Shown: one piece after another, positions 17,044 to 25,092 of the stretch
How positions within the stretch are numbered: position 1 is the first letter of the stretch
Layout of the letters: every line of letters begins with the position of its first letter
Source: Bacillota bacterium
Lineage (GTDB): Bacteria > Bacillota > Dehalobacteriia > UBA4068 > UBA4997
Assembly: GCA_021771915.1 (NCBI GenBank)
Contig: JAETNY010000017.1
Span: forward strand, 1-37,185
Direction of reading: 5' to 3'
DNA: 37,185 nucleotides
The notes under the pieces: generated by a model
Seen by the model: only the letters and a program-made list of their open reading frames with translations
Told to the model about the DNA's origin: nothing
Database searches by the model: none
Made by a program: the position numbers and the translations under genes

Positions 17044-17775
17044 ATGAATAGAATTTGGTGGCGAAAAATTGTGGGAAGAAGTAAGCGAAAACGTAATGGT
17101 GATAGAACAACCAGGGCATTGGCAAATATGGCTTTGCAGCTAAAAGAGCAGGCATTTAAGCGGCGGTTTGCCGAAGTCGACGACGATAAGCTGCTCAATT
17201 ATCTGGCGCATTGCGCTGGGGAATTTGTCAATGGGCCTGCCTGTACGGATGTTTTGGGGGCTGCTGTTTTGAAAGGGCGATTTGGCGATTGGGACAGTCT
17301 GTTGTTGAAAATTGGCCGGAAGCCTACGCCATATTGCGAGCGTGAAGATGTGCCTGGCTTGTTTGCCAGAGAAGTTGCTGCCCAGGCGGAAATACACAAA
17401 AAAATTGTGGCGGCAATGCAGCAAAATGAGAAAAATTTTGCATTTCAACATGCTGGTGATAGCGACGAGGAATTGCTTGAATATGTGAGGGGTTGGGCTA
17501 AAAGACTCAAGCGCACGCCTAGATATGATGAGGTTTTGGGCGGAGAATATATCAGGAAGCGATTTAAGAACGATTGGCAAAGGGTTCTGCATTTAGCTGG
17601 ATTGAAGAGTTTTCCGGACGCTGCTCCCAGGCTGCACCGGCGGCAGATATATCTGGACGAGGCTAAAAAGCAGATGGGTGTTTATGTTGAGGAATGTATG
17701 CAGGAGATTGCCGGGATTATGCAGGGCAAAAAAGTTAGATATGTTGCACCCACTGATGTGAAAAGTGTGGTGTGA
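17044..17775 (+). CDS. Protein with two homing-endonuclease-associated-type repeats (243 aa)
   Basis: ATG 17044 lacks a good ribosome binding site; GTG 17071, with GGTGG upstream, is an alternative. Two copies of a roughly 50-residue unit align (about 42-95 and 139-190). They share D-[DE]-x-[KE]-LLxY, a Pro, VLG, RF-x-x-[DN]-W and a Gly, as in KGRFGDWDSLLLKIG and KRFKNDWQRVLHLAG. This resembles the homing-endonuclease-associated repeat (HNH_repeat) used for DNA contact. No HNH or other nuclease motif is present. The N-terminus is very basic (RKIVGRSKRKR). It may be a DNA-binding regulator. Its place directly behind a cobalamin riboswitch is unexpected, and its role is unknown. Confidence 0.6.
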   Translation: MNRIWWRKIVGRSKRKRNGDRTTRALANMALQLKEQAFKRRFAEVDDDKLLNYLAHCAGEFVNGPACTDVLGAAVLKGRFGDWDSLLLKIGRKPTPYCEREDVPGLFAREVAAQAEIHKKIVAAMQQNEKNFAFQHAGDSDEELLEYVRGWAKRLKRTPRYDEVLGGEYIRKRFKNDWQRVLHLAGLKSFPDAAPRLHRRQIYLDEAKKQMGVYVEECMQEIAGIMQGKKVRYVAPTDVKSVV

Positions 17776-17924
17776 TTGAGATAAGGTGAAGCCAGAAATG
17801 CCAGAAAAATGCGGATAGACGGCAGATTGGTCGTTTTTATGTATGGTTGTGCCTGAGAGCCGGCGGCGGAGGTCGTGATACGGCTGGTGAGCGAGGCAAT
17901 GGTTGGGTCTTTGAAATGTGAATG

Positions 17925-18032
17925 GGAGCCAAACGAAAGTTAGTGAAAACTGCGCCCGGTTTGGCTCCAAAAGATAACTTTTGAAAACTCGGCTTTGGGC
18001 TGTTTGCCTTGAACGGCAGGCAATCCAAAGCC
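17925..18032 (+). other. Structured intergenic segment with two strong stem-loops
   Basis: GGAGCCAAAC (17925-17934) pairs with GTTTGGCTCC (17959-17968). GGCTTTGG (17991-17998) pairs with CCAAAGCC (18025-18032), with TGCC/GGCA nested inside. Neither has a terminating T-run. They lie in a 675-base gap (17776-18450) with no long gene. The gap also holds a 28-codon ORF and a further weak hairpin (CACCAA...TTGGTG, about 18360-18405). A structured RNA leader is possible, but no known riboswitch class was recognised. Confidence 0.5.
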
Positions 18033-18086
18033 GGGCTTTCAGAAATGATAGTCCGGTAAAATAATTTATATTGTGAGGTGATTCCA

Positions 18087-18173
18087 ATGGGTTTAAGTAA
18101 GTGCTGCGGCGGAATTGCTGTGCGGTTGCAGGCACAAAACTCAGGCGTGGCAAACACGCCAAGTACGGCATGA
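18087..18173 (+). CDS. Possible 28-aa Cys-Cys-containing peptide
   Basis: ATG 18087 has GTGAGGTGATT upstream at good spacing. The product begins MGLSKCCGGIAVRLQ and ends SGVANTPSTA. There is no signal peptide or membrane segment, and no family is recognised. It lies after two stem-loops and 277 bases before the secreted DUF4430-like gene. It could be a leader peptide, a small protein or a chance ORF. Confidence 0.35.
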   Translation: MGLSKCCGGIAVRLQAQNSGVANTPSTA

Positions 18174-18450
18174 ATTTCCGGCGGCAAGGGTGTCGCTAAA
18201 TATCATAGTTTGTCAGCAAGGTTTTATGGTTGTTTTCCATCTGGGCAGATTATGTAAAAAATCAAAAAGGCTAAATAAAGTAATGTAAGGGCTGGCAAAA
18301 ACCGGGCTTGCCGTATGACGATTTGGATAGCTGAACATAAATTAAGATGATTCAGCCAAACACCAAACGCCAACAATTCAAATTTATTTGGCTTGGTGCA
18401 GGGTTTCGGTTTTTAAGAGCAGTTATATTACTAAGTAAGGAGAGATTTTT

Positions 18451-19107
18451 ATGCGTAAGTTGAAATCTTTATTGGTAGCCATTATGGCGTTTGCTATGGT
18501 TATGGCGATGAGCAGCGTGGCTTGGGCCGCTGACCAGTATAAAGTGGATACCAATAACCAGCAAGGTACAGCTACGGTAATCTTTACTAGGAATTGCAGT
18601 GAAAGCAACAATGACGGCCAGCGGTGGGATGGCTTGAGTGAAATTGGTGAATACTTGATTCCAGGTTTGGAGAAGACGACGGTTACTTTTGATGAACTGA
18701 ATGGTATGGTAAAGGGCTATGTTCCGGCAAACACTGACAACTATTTTGGCAACAAGGTTTCCGTTTTTGACGCGATTTACTATCTGGGACAGGACAACAA
18801 AAAAGTTGTTACTCTGGATTGCGGCTGGGGCGACGCTTATACCGATTCGGAAACTGGCATTACCAAACCTGCTGGAGCCTATGTGCACAATGTAAATAAT
18901 CAGGAATTGGAATCTGATTATTTTGTGGAAGATGGCACTGCTTATTCTATCGGCACAGGTTTTGTAGTGGCTGTGCAAAAAGCCGGCGAAACTACGCCTA
19001 CTTTCTCCGATATTTATCTGAGCAACGTGGCGTTGGAAGATGGCATGACTATTTATGTTGACCTGGGCTACTATGATTATAGCTGGGCGGACAATTCTAA
19101 CAAATAA
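18451..19107 (+). CDS. Small secreted DUF4430-like protein (218 aa)
   Basis: ATG 18451 follows GTAAGGAGAG. A clear signal peptide (about 1-27, ending AWA) precedes one domain of about 190 residues. Features resembling DUF4430 are a VSVFDAIYYLG helix (near 107), a central YFVEDGTAYSIGTGFVVAVQ segment and a C-terminal EDGMTIYVDLGYYD strand (compare GDVIxWxY). The SGWxYxVNG core is replaced by a divergent sequence, so assignment is tentative. There is no SLH domain or anchor, so it may be released or bound to partners. Between it and the 1879-aa DUF4430/SLH gene lies only a stem-loop. A free binding subunit for corrinoid or a related ligand is plausible. Confidence 0.6.
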   Translation: MRKLKSLLVAIMAFAMVMAMSSVAWAADQYKVDTNNQQGTATVIFTRNCSESNNDGQRWDGLSEIGEYLIPGLEKTTVTFDELNGMVKGYVPANTDNYFGNKVSVFDAIYYLGQDNKKVVTLDCGWGDAYTDSETGITKPAGAYVHNVNNQELESDYFVEDGTAYSIGTGFVVAVQKAGETTPTFSDIYLSNVALEDGMTIYVDLGYYDYSWADNSNK

Positions 19108-19150
19108 ACATTTGGCCGCTTATAGGAAAAATGTTTGATTAACTATAAGG

Positions 19151-19188
19151 CAGTGGCGGTATTGCTTTTTGCATATCGCCGCTACCTT
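19151..19188 (+). terminator. Weak terminator-like stem-loop
   Basis: GTGGCGG (19153-19159) pairs with CCGCTAC (19179-19185), with further imperfect pairing inside. The following CTTTATTTTC is a poor T-run. It is probably a partial terminator or an mRNA-stability element that reduces transcription of the next gene. Confidence 0.4.
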
Positions 19189-19223
19189 TATTTTCTTAAA
19201 TTGCAAACAAAAGGGAGGACTAT

Positions 19224-22200
19224 ATGATGATGAAAATAAGAAAATCTACATCATTTTGGGCATTTTGCATAATGTTTTTATTATTATGCGTATTGCCTGG
19301 CAGTGCCTTTGCCGCCGATATTACGGTTTATCTGACTGTCGGCGCAGGCGGAGAACTGCAAAGAGCTGCCGACGGCAGCGTTATGGCCTATAAGCCGGTT
19401 ACGGTGCCGGAGGGGGCAACGGTACAGGATGTGATTGCCAAGGCGCATAACGATTATCTGGGCGGCACAGAGGGTTTTGCCGTTGAGAGTGATGTTATAA
19501 AAAAACTTTGGAATAAAACGGTGGCTGATACTGCCAAAAATTTCTTCATCATTGAAGTTAACCCTAATAAAAATCTGAATTATTCGAACTTAATGGCAAA
19601 AAAAGCAGAAAAAAATTTGTCAGATAATGTGCTTGACGGTTATTATTATTTTATTACCGATAGCTATAATGGTACAAAAAAAACGACAGCTTTTTTTGCA
19701 GGTAATGGAATAAGAAAAAGTTCTCAATTTTTTATTGCGGATGTGGTGGTGAAAAAGGGCGAAGATTTTGCGGCGGTGCTTTCCGCTTGTGATGGCAGCA
19801 TTCAAAAATATTTGGAGAATTATGATATATATGCCAGCAAGGATGGCGGTGAATTTGCGAAAATAGATGGCAAACCTACTGACAATAAAGGCAATTTTAC
19901 AATCAATCTGACGGAAACCGGCGATTATATTATTACGGCCAAACCGCAGAATACAACTGCCTTGAACATCTTTATGCGCCCGGCTTTGCATATTAAAGTG
20001 ATTAACGCGGAGGACGCTCCTAAATTGGAAAACATTCAAATTGACTTAACAGATCAATTTGCAGGTGAAAATTTATTAGGTCAATTTGATAAAAATATAA
20101 ATGAATATATCATGACGGTTTCAGAAAGCCAAATAGCTGGCAGCAAAAGCTTTGGCCTTTGGGTAAAGCCGCAAATTACTAATGAGGTTTTGCGACAAAT
20201 GCCTCAGTTGGCCTGGGCGACGGCAGCTGAAGCCGGCGCTTTGAGTTCGCCAAACACAAAATACTTTAATGAAACAGAATTTGCGTATTGGTCTATCACT
20301 CCTGGCATGCTTAACAAAAAAATTTTTTTGCTGAACCATGCAGTGGCCGATTGCGCTATTTTGGCGGAATATATAATTAACTTCCAATATGTGCCGGTGC
20401 TGACCAATTTAGAATTTGGCGAGGGCGCTGTTATGCCGGAAGCCTTTGCCAGTGAAACCGGGGAGTATCAGGTATCCATTACCGATGAAAATGCGCAGGC
20501 TATTGCTATTACGCCCAGTATTGATACTGATTTGGGCGCTAATGAAGATTATTCTATTACAATCAACGGCCAGAATTTCCCGGCTGGGCAGGCTACTGAA
20601 TTGAATTTGGCCGGGTTAAGCTGGAATGAAGATGACGGCGTACCGAAAGCCACAGTTGATCTTGTTGTCAATAAACAATCGGAGCATAAAAATTATCTGT
20701 CTAATACCTACACATTAAATTTAATTAAAATGGCGCTAACAGACGAACCGCAGTTTGCCAAACAGCCAGTGGGGGCTGAATATATCGTAAGTTCGGCGTT
20801 TAGGAACCCAACAGAACAGCCAGTGGCGGAGTTGAGCGTTTTTGCGGTGGCCACGCAGCCGGTAACTTATCAATGGTATTGTATTGCCAACGATACCGAG
20901 GCGGAAAGGCTGGTTAATGCCACCGAGCAAAACTATCTGCCGAGTGTGGAGCAGGCCGGGGATTATAAATATTACTGTGTGGCCGGTTATACCACGGGAG
21001 AGGGAGAAGATCAGCAGGAGTTTTACACCAAATCTGATGAGGTATTGGTTACGGTGTATAATGATCCCACGCCGATAGTCAGGTTTAAGACGGCCATACC
21101 CAATATGCCGGCGGACAAGCTGGCCTATTTGAATGAAATTCTGGGGAGCAGTTATCAATATCAAAAAGGCTTTTATTATCGGGCAGAAGATACCAATGTT
21201 ACGCCCGTAGAATTGGTGGTTACTCTGCCTGATGATGTGCAAGCCAAAAATCCGGAAATTAGTTACAGTTGGAGTTACCGCGGGCTTACAACCAGCGGCG
21301 GTATTTACCAACAGTTTATAAATGGTATTTTTTCACCGCTGACGGATAAAGAATATGGTTTCCGCTATTATATACCGAGAGTGTCAGTTAAATTTTTAGA
21401 TTATAGTTTCTCTACTGATAGCCAAGATAACAATTTGTGGCTTTCGGTTTTTGTGGATAAGAAAGAAGAAATTATTGACCCCACCGACTGGCCGGGCAAT
21501 GGCACCGAGGCCGAACCATGGCAGCTGCGCAATGCCGAGGATATTCAGCGCTTGGCCGAGCGAGTAAACAGCGGCACAACCTATGAGGGAAAATTCTTCA
21601 AGATGACGGCGGATATTACCCTGCCCAAAGATTATCCGGGCATGGGGCTGGCTCCGGGCGGCAATGAGAGCAAGGGCGCAAATCTGAAACCGTTTTCCGC
21701 CACATTTGACGGCGGTAATTTTACGCTGACCTATGAATACGGCGCAGAAACCCCGTTGATTAGAGTGGCCAGAGAAGCTACGGTTAAAAACCTGAATATT
21801 AACGCGCCGTATATTAAAAATTCAGCAGTGTTGGGTGAAATATATTTGGATTATGGTTCAGACGGCGATTACAGCGCCGGTACCGGCGGCAGCTATCAAG
21901 CAGGTACGCCGGATACCATAGATATTAGCAATGTAACAATTAAAAGCGGTTCCAACATTTTGAAATCCGGCTTTATTGGCGAAGGAGAAGGTTCCTCTGG
22001 TGCAAATACAATCAATATAACAAATTGTAAAATTGAAAAAGGCGTAAATATCGGTTATGACGCAGATAAGCAGGCCAGCGCCGGCTTAAATAGTATTGGC
22101 AGCTTTGCCGGCAGCATTAGCGGTACAATCAATAATTGCTGGAGTGCTGCCACAGTTTACGGCAATAATTCTGTTGGCGGTATCGTAGGAAATAAGAGCC

Positions 22201-24863
22201 AGTCCATGGGTTTCTTCAAAATTTCTAACAATGCTTTTACAGGCAAGATTATCGCTACCGGCAATTATGTGGGCGGTATTTTGGGCGCAGGCTATAACGG
22301 CGGTGGTACAGCGCCGAACACCCCCTGCGTAACAGTTACCAACAGCTATGTGGCGGCGGATATTTCCGGCAAAGATTTTATTGGCGGCATTGTTGGCAGC
22401 GAACCGGGTACTGTACAGTCCTGGGGTAACGCTTATATTCGAGATAATTTCTATTATGGTAAAATAACCGCTGGCGCTGACGCACAGAGCGTTGGCAGCA
22501 TTATTGGTTATATGAATGGCCTGAATATTTGCAGTATTTTTGAAAATAACTATTATTTGAACGATTGCGGTGCAGATAAGCCAATCGGCAAGGCAAAATA
22601 TATTGATACCAGCGCCGAGCATGGCAGTGAGCCGGGAGTTATTTATGTTAATACGGCAGTGGAATTGCCAACAGATGAGAACGGTAAGAGAATTACTGGT
22701 TTTGATAAAAAAGATATGAACCGCACTGACGATCCACTGGGCAAGGATAAGGATAAACTTGCACAGCCGATGACGGCGAAACAATTTGCTGATGGCACAG
22801 TGCTCAATTTACTTAACAGCTCTGCCAGCAGCGCTAAAAACTGGGTTCAGGATGAAAAATATCCAGTTTTTGACGGCAACAAGGTTATCCCGCTTTCCCT
22901 GACAATCGACGGCGAATACAAGGCGGAATATTATATCGGCGATGAACTGGATTTAAGCAAGGCCGTATTCACGCTGAACATGAGCGACGGCTCGACAATG
23001 AAGCTCAATTTGAGCGATATTAAAATTAGCGGTTTTGATACCAATACGCGTGGCGAGCAAACGCTAACGGCGGAATATAACGGCCTGACCGTAGAATTTA
23101 AGGTTACGGTGCTGAAAAAGCCGGAGCAAAATCCGGGAAATCCGGGTGTAGATCCGAATAAGATTAGGGTATATTTCACTCTTATGGGCGACAGCGTACA
23201 CGGCGCGCCAACCAGTGATAAAGATACCCACACGCTGAAAAATAGAAATCTGCAAACCTGGATTGCTCGCAAGGCATATGACGTGGATTTGAACGCCACC
23301 GTTCTGGACGTGTTTGAGCAGGCTCTGACCGAAGCAGGTATGACCTGGCGCAATCCCAGCGGCAACTATATCGAGGCTATCACCGGCAACGGCGTAACGC
23401 TGGCTGAGTTCAGCAACGGCAATCTCTCTGGATGGATGTACACCCTAAACGGTGAACACCCCACCAAGGGCGTAAGCGAGCAGTTTTTGGAGAATAATGA
23501 TGTGATTGTCTTCCACTATACCGATGATTACAAGATTGAGAAAGGCTCCGACAACTGGGGCGGCAGTAGCAGTAAACCGATAGGCGGCGGAGCGGCAGGC
23601 GGCGAATCTGGCATAGTCCTCACCCCAGGCACTGTTGAGGGAGCAGACGGCAAGAACCTGGCCACAATGACTGTTAAGGAAATCACCAAGGCCATTGAAA
23701 ATGCTAAGAACGACAGCGTTAAGAATATCATTATTGAGCCGAACATTAAGGGCAGCGCCAGCAACGTATCTTTAAGCCTGCCGATTGATTCCCTCAACGA
23801 TATGGCCAAAGAGCAAATGAACCTGTATATGAACAGCAGGCAGGGCAGTTTGAATTTGTCTGCGGCAGTATTGCAGTCTATTGCCAAACAGGCCGGCGGC
23901 ATAGATATTCGCCTGAATGTGGAAAATAAGGAACTCAAGCAGGACGACGTTAAGGCAAGCGCGGCTAACGCTTTGGCACAGGCGGCCGCCAACCTGCGTG
24001 GCGCAGCGGAAAGTCTGCTTGCCAACGCCAGCGTAACCGAGGTTACTGTAACCTCCAACGGAAAAGCAATCACCAGCTTTGACGGCCACGATTTGACGGT
24101 TTACCTGCCGGTAAGCAATCGAGATTTGTTCACCGAGGGGCAGAATTACAAGGTGGTGGTAATCAGTTCTGACGGTACGGTGGAAACGATTATCGGTAAG
24201 TGCGTTAAGTACAATGCGCAGATTATGGTGCAGGTTAAGGTAAATCATTTGAGTACCTTTATCGTAACCAATGAAACTGAAAAAGAGGTTGTGGCGCAGC
24301 CGCAGAACGGCGCAATGAACTTTAGCGACGTTAAGGAAAACCAGTGGTTCTATGAAGCGGTTAAGTTTGTGTATGAAGCCGGTTTGATGAACGGCGAGGG
24401 TGAAAACAGTTTTAACCCCAACGGCAATCTGAATCGGGCAATGCTGGTAACTATTCTGTATCGTTTGGAGCAAAGCCCCGAAGTTACAACAGCTTCTAAA
24501 TTTACTGACGTAAAAGCTGGTCAGTGGTACAGCGAAGCGGTTATCTGGGCCAGCGAGAATGGTATTGTCAACGGCTATGAGGATAACACATTTAAGCCGA
24601 TGAACAATGTAAGCCGTGAGGAAATGGCGGCAATGCTGATGCGCTATGCCAAGTTCAAGCAGATTGACGTTTCTGCTACCAAGGATATTAGCGGTTACCA
24701 GGACGCTGCGCAAGTGGCGGAATGGGCTAAACAGAATATGGCCTGGTCCAATTCGGCTGGCTTAATCCAGGGTGATGAGCATAATAACCTCAACCCCCAG
24801 GGTAAGGCCACCAGAGCCGAGGCGGCGATGATTTTGATGAGGCTGGTTAAGAACGTACTTTAG
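19224..24863 (+). CDS. Giant secreted SLH protein with DUF4430, Ig-like and beta-helix regions (1879 aa)
   Basis: The first of three ATGs (19224, 19227, 19230) follows GGGAGGA. Order: signal peptide (about 1-30); an N-terminal domain with DUF4430-like traits (TVPEGATVQDVIAKAH); beta-sandwich regions; an Ig-like unit with QWYC (about 545); beta-helix/GLUG-like repeats (about 753-1119, e.g. SVGGIVGN, YVGGILG, FIGGIVGS); a Big_3-like domain (near 1235-1300); a clear DUF4430 (about 1312-1436, LSGWMYTLNG and NNDVIVFHY); the stalk domain shared with the 1971-aa protein; three SLH repeats (about 1696-1877). It lacks the alpha/alpha barrel, so unlike its paralogue it could not alone form a two-domain B12 cage. 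It is likely a surface adhesin or ligand-presenting protein linked to the same uptake system. Confidence 0.8.
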   Translation: MMMKIRKSTSFWAFCIMFLLLCVLPGSAFAADITVYLTVGAGGELQRAADGSVMAYKPVTVPEGATVQDVIAKAHNDYLGGTEGFAVESDVIKKLWNKTVADTAKNFFIIEVNPNKNLNYSNLMAKKAEKNLSDNVLDGYYYFITDSYNGTKKTTAFFAGNGIRKSSQFFIADVVVKKGEDFAAVLSACDGSIQKYLENYDIYASKDGGEFAKIDGKPTDNKGNFTINLTETGDYIITAKPQNTTALNIFMRPALHIKVINAEDAPKLENIQIDLTDQFAGENLLGQFDKNINEYIMTVSESQIAGSKSFGLWVKPQITNEVLRQMPQLAWATAAEAGALSSPNTKYFNETEFAYWSITPGMLNKKIFLLNHAVADCAILAEYIINFQYVPVLTNLEFGEGAVMPEAFASETGEYQVSITDENAQAIAITPSIDTDLGANEDYSITINGQNFPAGQATELNLAGLSWNEDDGVPKATVDLVVNKQSEHKNYLSNTYTLNLIKMALTDEPQFAKQPVGAEYIVSSAFRNPTEQPVAELSVFAVATQPVTYQWYCIANDTEAERLVNATEQNYLPSVEQAGDYKYYCVAGYTTGEGEDQQEFYTKSDEVLVTVYNDPTPIVRFKTAIPNMPADKLAYLNEILGSSYQYQKGFYYRAEDTNVTPVELVVTLPDDVQAKNPEISYSWSYRGLTTSGGIYQQFINGIFSPLTDKEYGFRYYIPRVSVKFLDYSFSTDSQDNNLWLSVFVDKKEEIIDPTDWPGNGTEAEPWQLRNAEDIQRLAERVNSGTTYEGKFFKMTADITLPKDYPGMGLAPGGNESKGANLKPFSATFDGGNFTLTYEYGAETPLIRVAREATVKNLNINAPYIKNSAVLGEIYLDYGSDGDYSAGTGGSYQAGTPDTIDISNVTIKSGSNILKSGFIGEGEGSSGANTINITNCKIEKGVNIGYDADKQASAGLNSIGSFAGSISGTINNCWSAATVYGNNSVGGIVGNKSQSMGFFKISNNAFTGKIIATGNYVGGILGAGYNGGGTAPNTPCVTVTNSYVAADISGKDFIGGIVGSEPGTVQSWGNAYIRDNFYYGKITAGADAQSVGSIIGYMNGLNICSIFENNYYLNDCGADKPIGKAKYIDTSAEHGSEPGVIYVNTAVELPTDENGKRITGFDKKDMNRTDDPLGKDKDKLAQPMTAKQFADGTVLNLLNSSASSAKNWVQDEKYPVFDGNKVIPLSLTIDGEYKAEYYIGDELDLSKAVFTLNMSDGSTMKLNLSDIKISGFDTNTRGEQTLTAEYNGLTVEFKVTVLKKPEQNPGNPGVDPNKIRVYFTLMGDSVHGAPTSDKDTHTLKNRNLQTWIARKAYDVDLNATVLDVFEQALTEAGMTWRNPSGNYIEAITGNGVTLAEFSNGNLSGWMYTLNGEHPTKGVSEQFLENNDVIVFHYTDDYKIEKGSDNWGGSSSKPIGGGAAGGESGIVLTPGTVEGADGKNLATMTVKEITKAIENAKNDSVKNIIIEPNIKGSASNVSLSLPIDSLNDMAKEQMNLYMNSRQGSLNLSAAVLQSIAKQAGGIDIRLNVENKELKQDDVKASAANALAQAAANLRGAAESLLANASVTEVTVTSNGKAITSFDGHDLTVYLPVSNRDLFTEGQNYKVVVISSDGTVETIIGKCVKYNAQIMVQVKVNHLSTFIVTNETEKEVVAQPQNGAMNFSDVKENQWFYEAVKFVYEAGLMNGEGENSFNPNGNLNRAMLVTILYRLEQSPEVTTASKFTDVKAGQWYSEAVIWASENGIVNGYEDNTFKPMNNVSREEMAAMLMRYAKFKQIDVSATKDISGYQDAAQVAEWAKQNMAWSNSAGLIQGDEHNNLNPQGKATRAEAAMILMRLVKNVL
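24315..24858 (+). repeat. Direct repeat copy B (SLH-coding, 544 bp)
   Basis: Gap-free counterpart of 6732-7275 at a 17583-base offset, in the same orientation and reading frame. Weaker similarity extends upstream into the stalk domain (about 23600 onward versus about 6040 onward). Recombination between the copies would delete the whole transporter block while leaving a hybrid surface protein. Confidence 0.8.
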
Positions 24864-24989
24864 AAGATTTTGTTTGGTCTTAGTTGAAGATTTTGTGCCA
24901 TTTACTCGCTGCGGCGAGAGTGAATGCTTCATATGTTTGATGTGTTTCCTGACCGAATATAGCGCAAAATGTAAAATCCTTTTAGATTA

Positions 24990-25031
24990 CAGGGTAATTA
25001 GTTATGCAAATAACTGATTGCCCTGTTTTTT
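24990..25031 (+). terminator. Intrinsic terminator after the 1879-aa gene
   Basis: CAGGGTAATTAGTTAT (24990-25005) pairs with ATAACTGATTGCCCTG (25010-25025) through two G-U pairs, followed by T-run 25026-25031. It closes the cargo region before the conjugation genes resume. Confidence 0.88.
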
Positions 25032-25092
25032 GTTTTAAATAAATATAAAGTTTGCGATTAGATTTTAACGATAAATCAGGAGGTGGTTTAAT

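Noticed and set aside
17593-18171. 192-codon minus-strand ORF over the structured gap
   Set aside because: It overlaps the end of the 243-aa gene, has no recognised domain and no convincing start signals.
18250-18270. Near-identical AT-rich 19-mer shared with about 37024-37042 as an attachment-site repeat
   Set aside because: Low complexity and one mismatch; 18250 is deep inside the cargo rather than at an element end.
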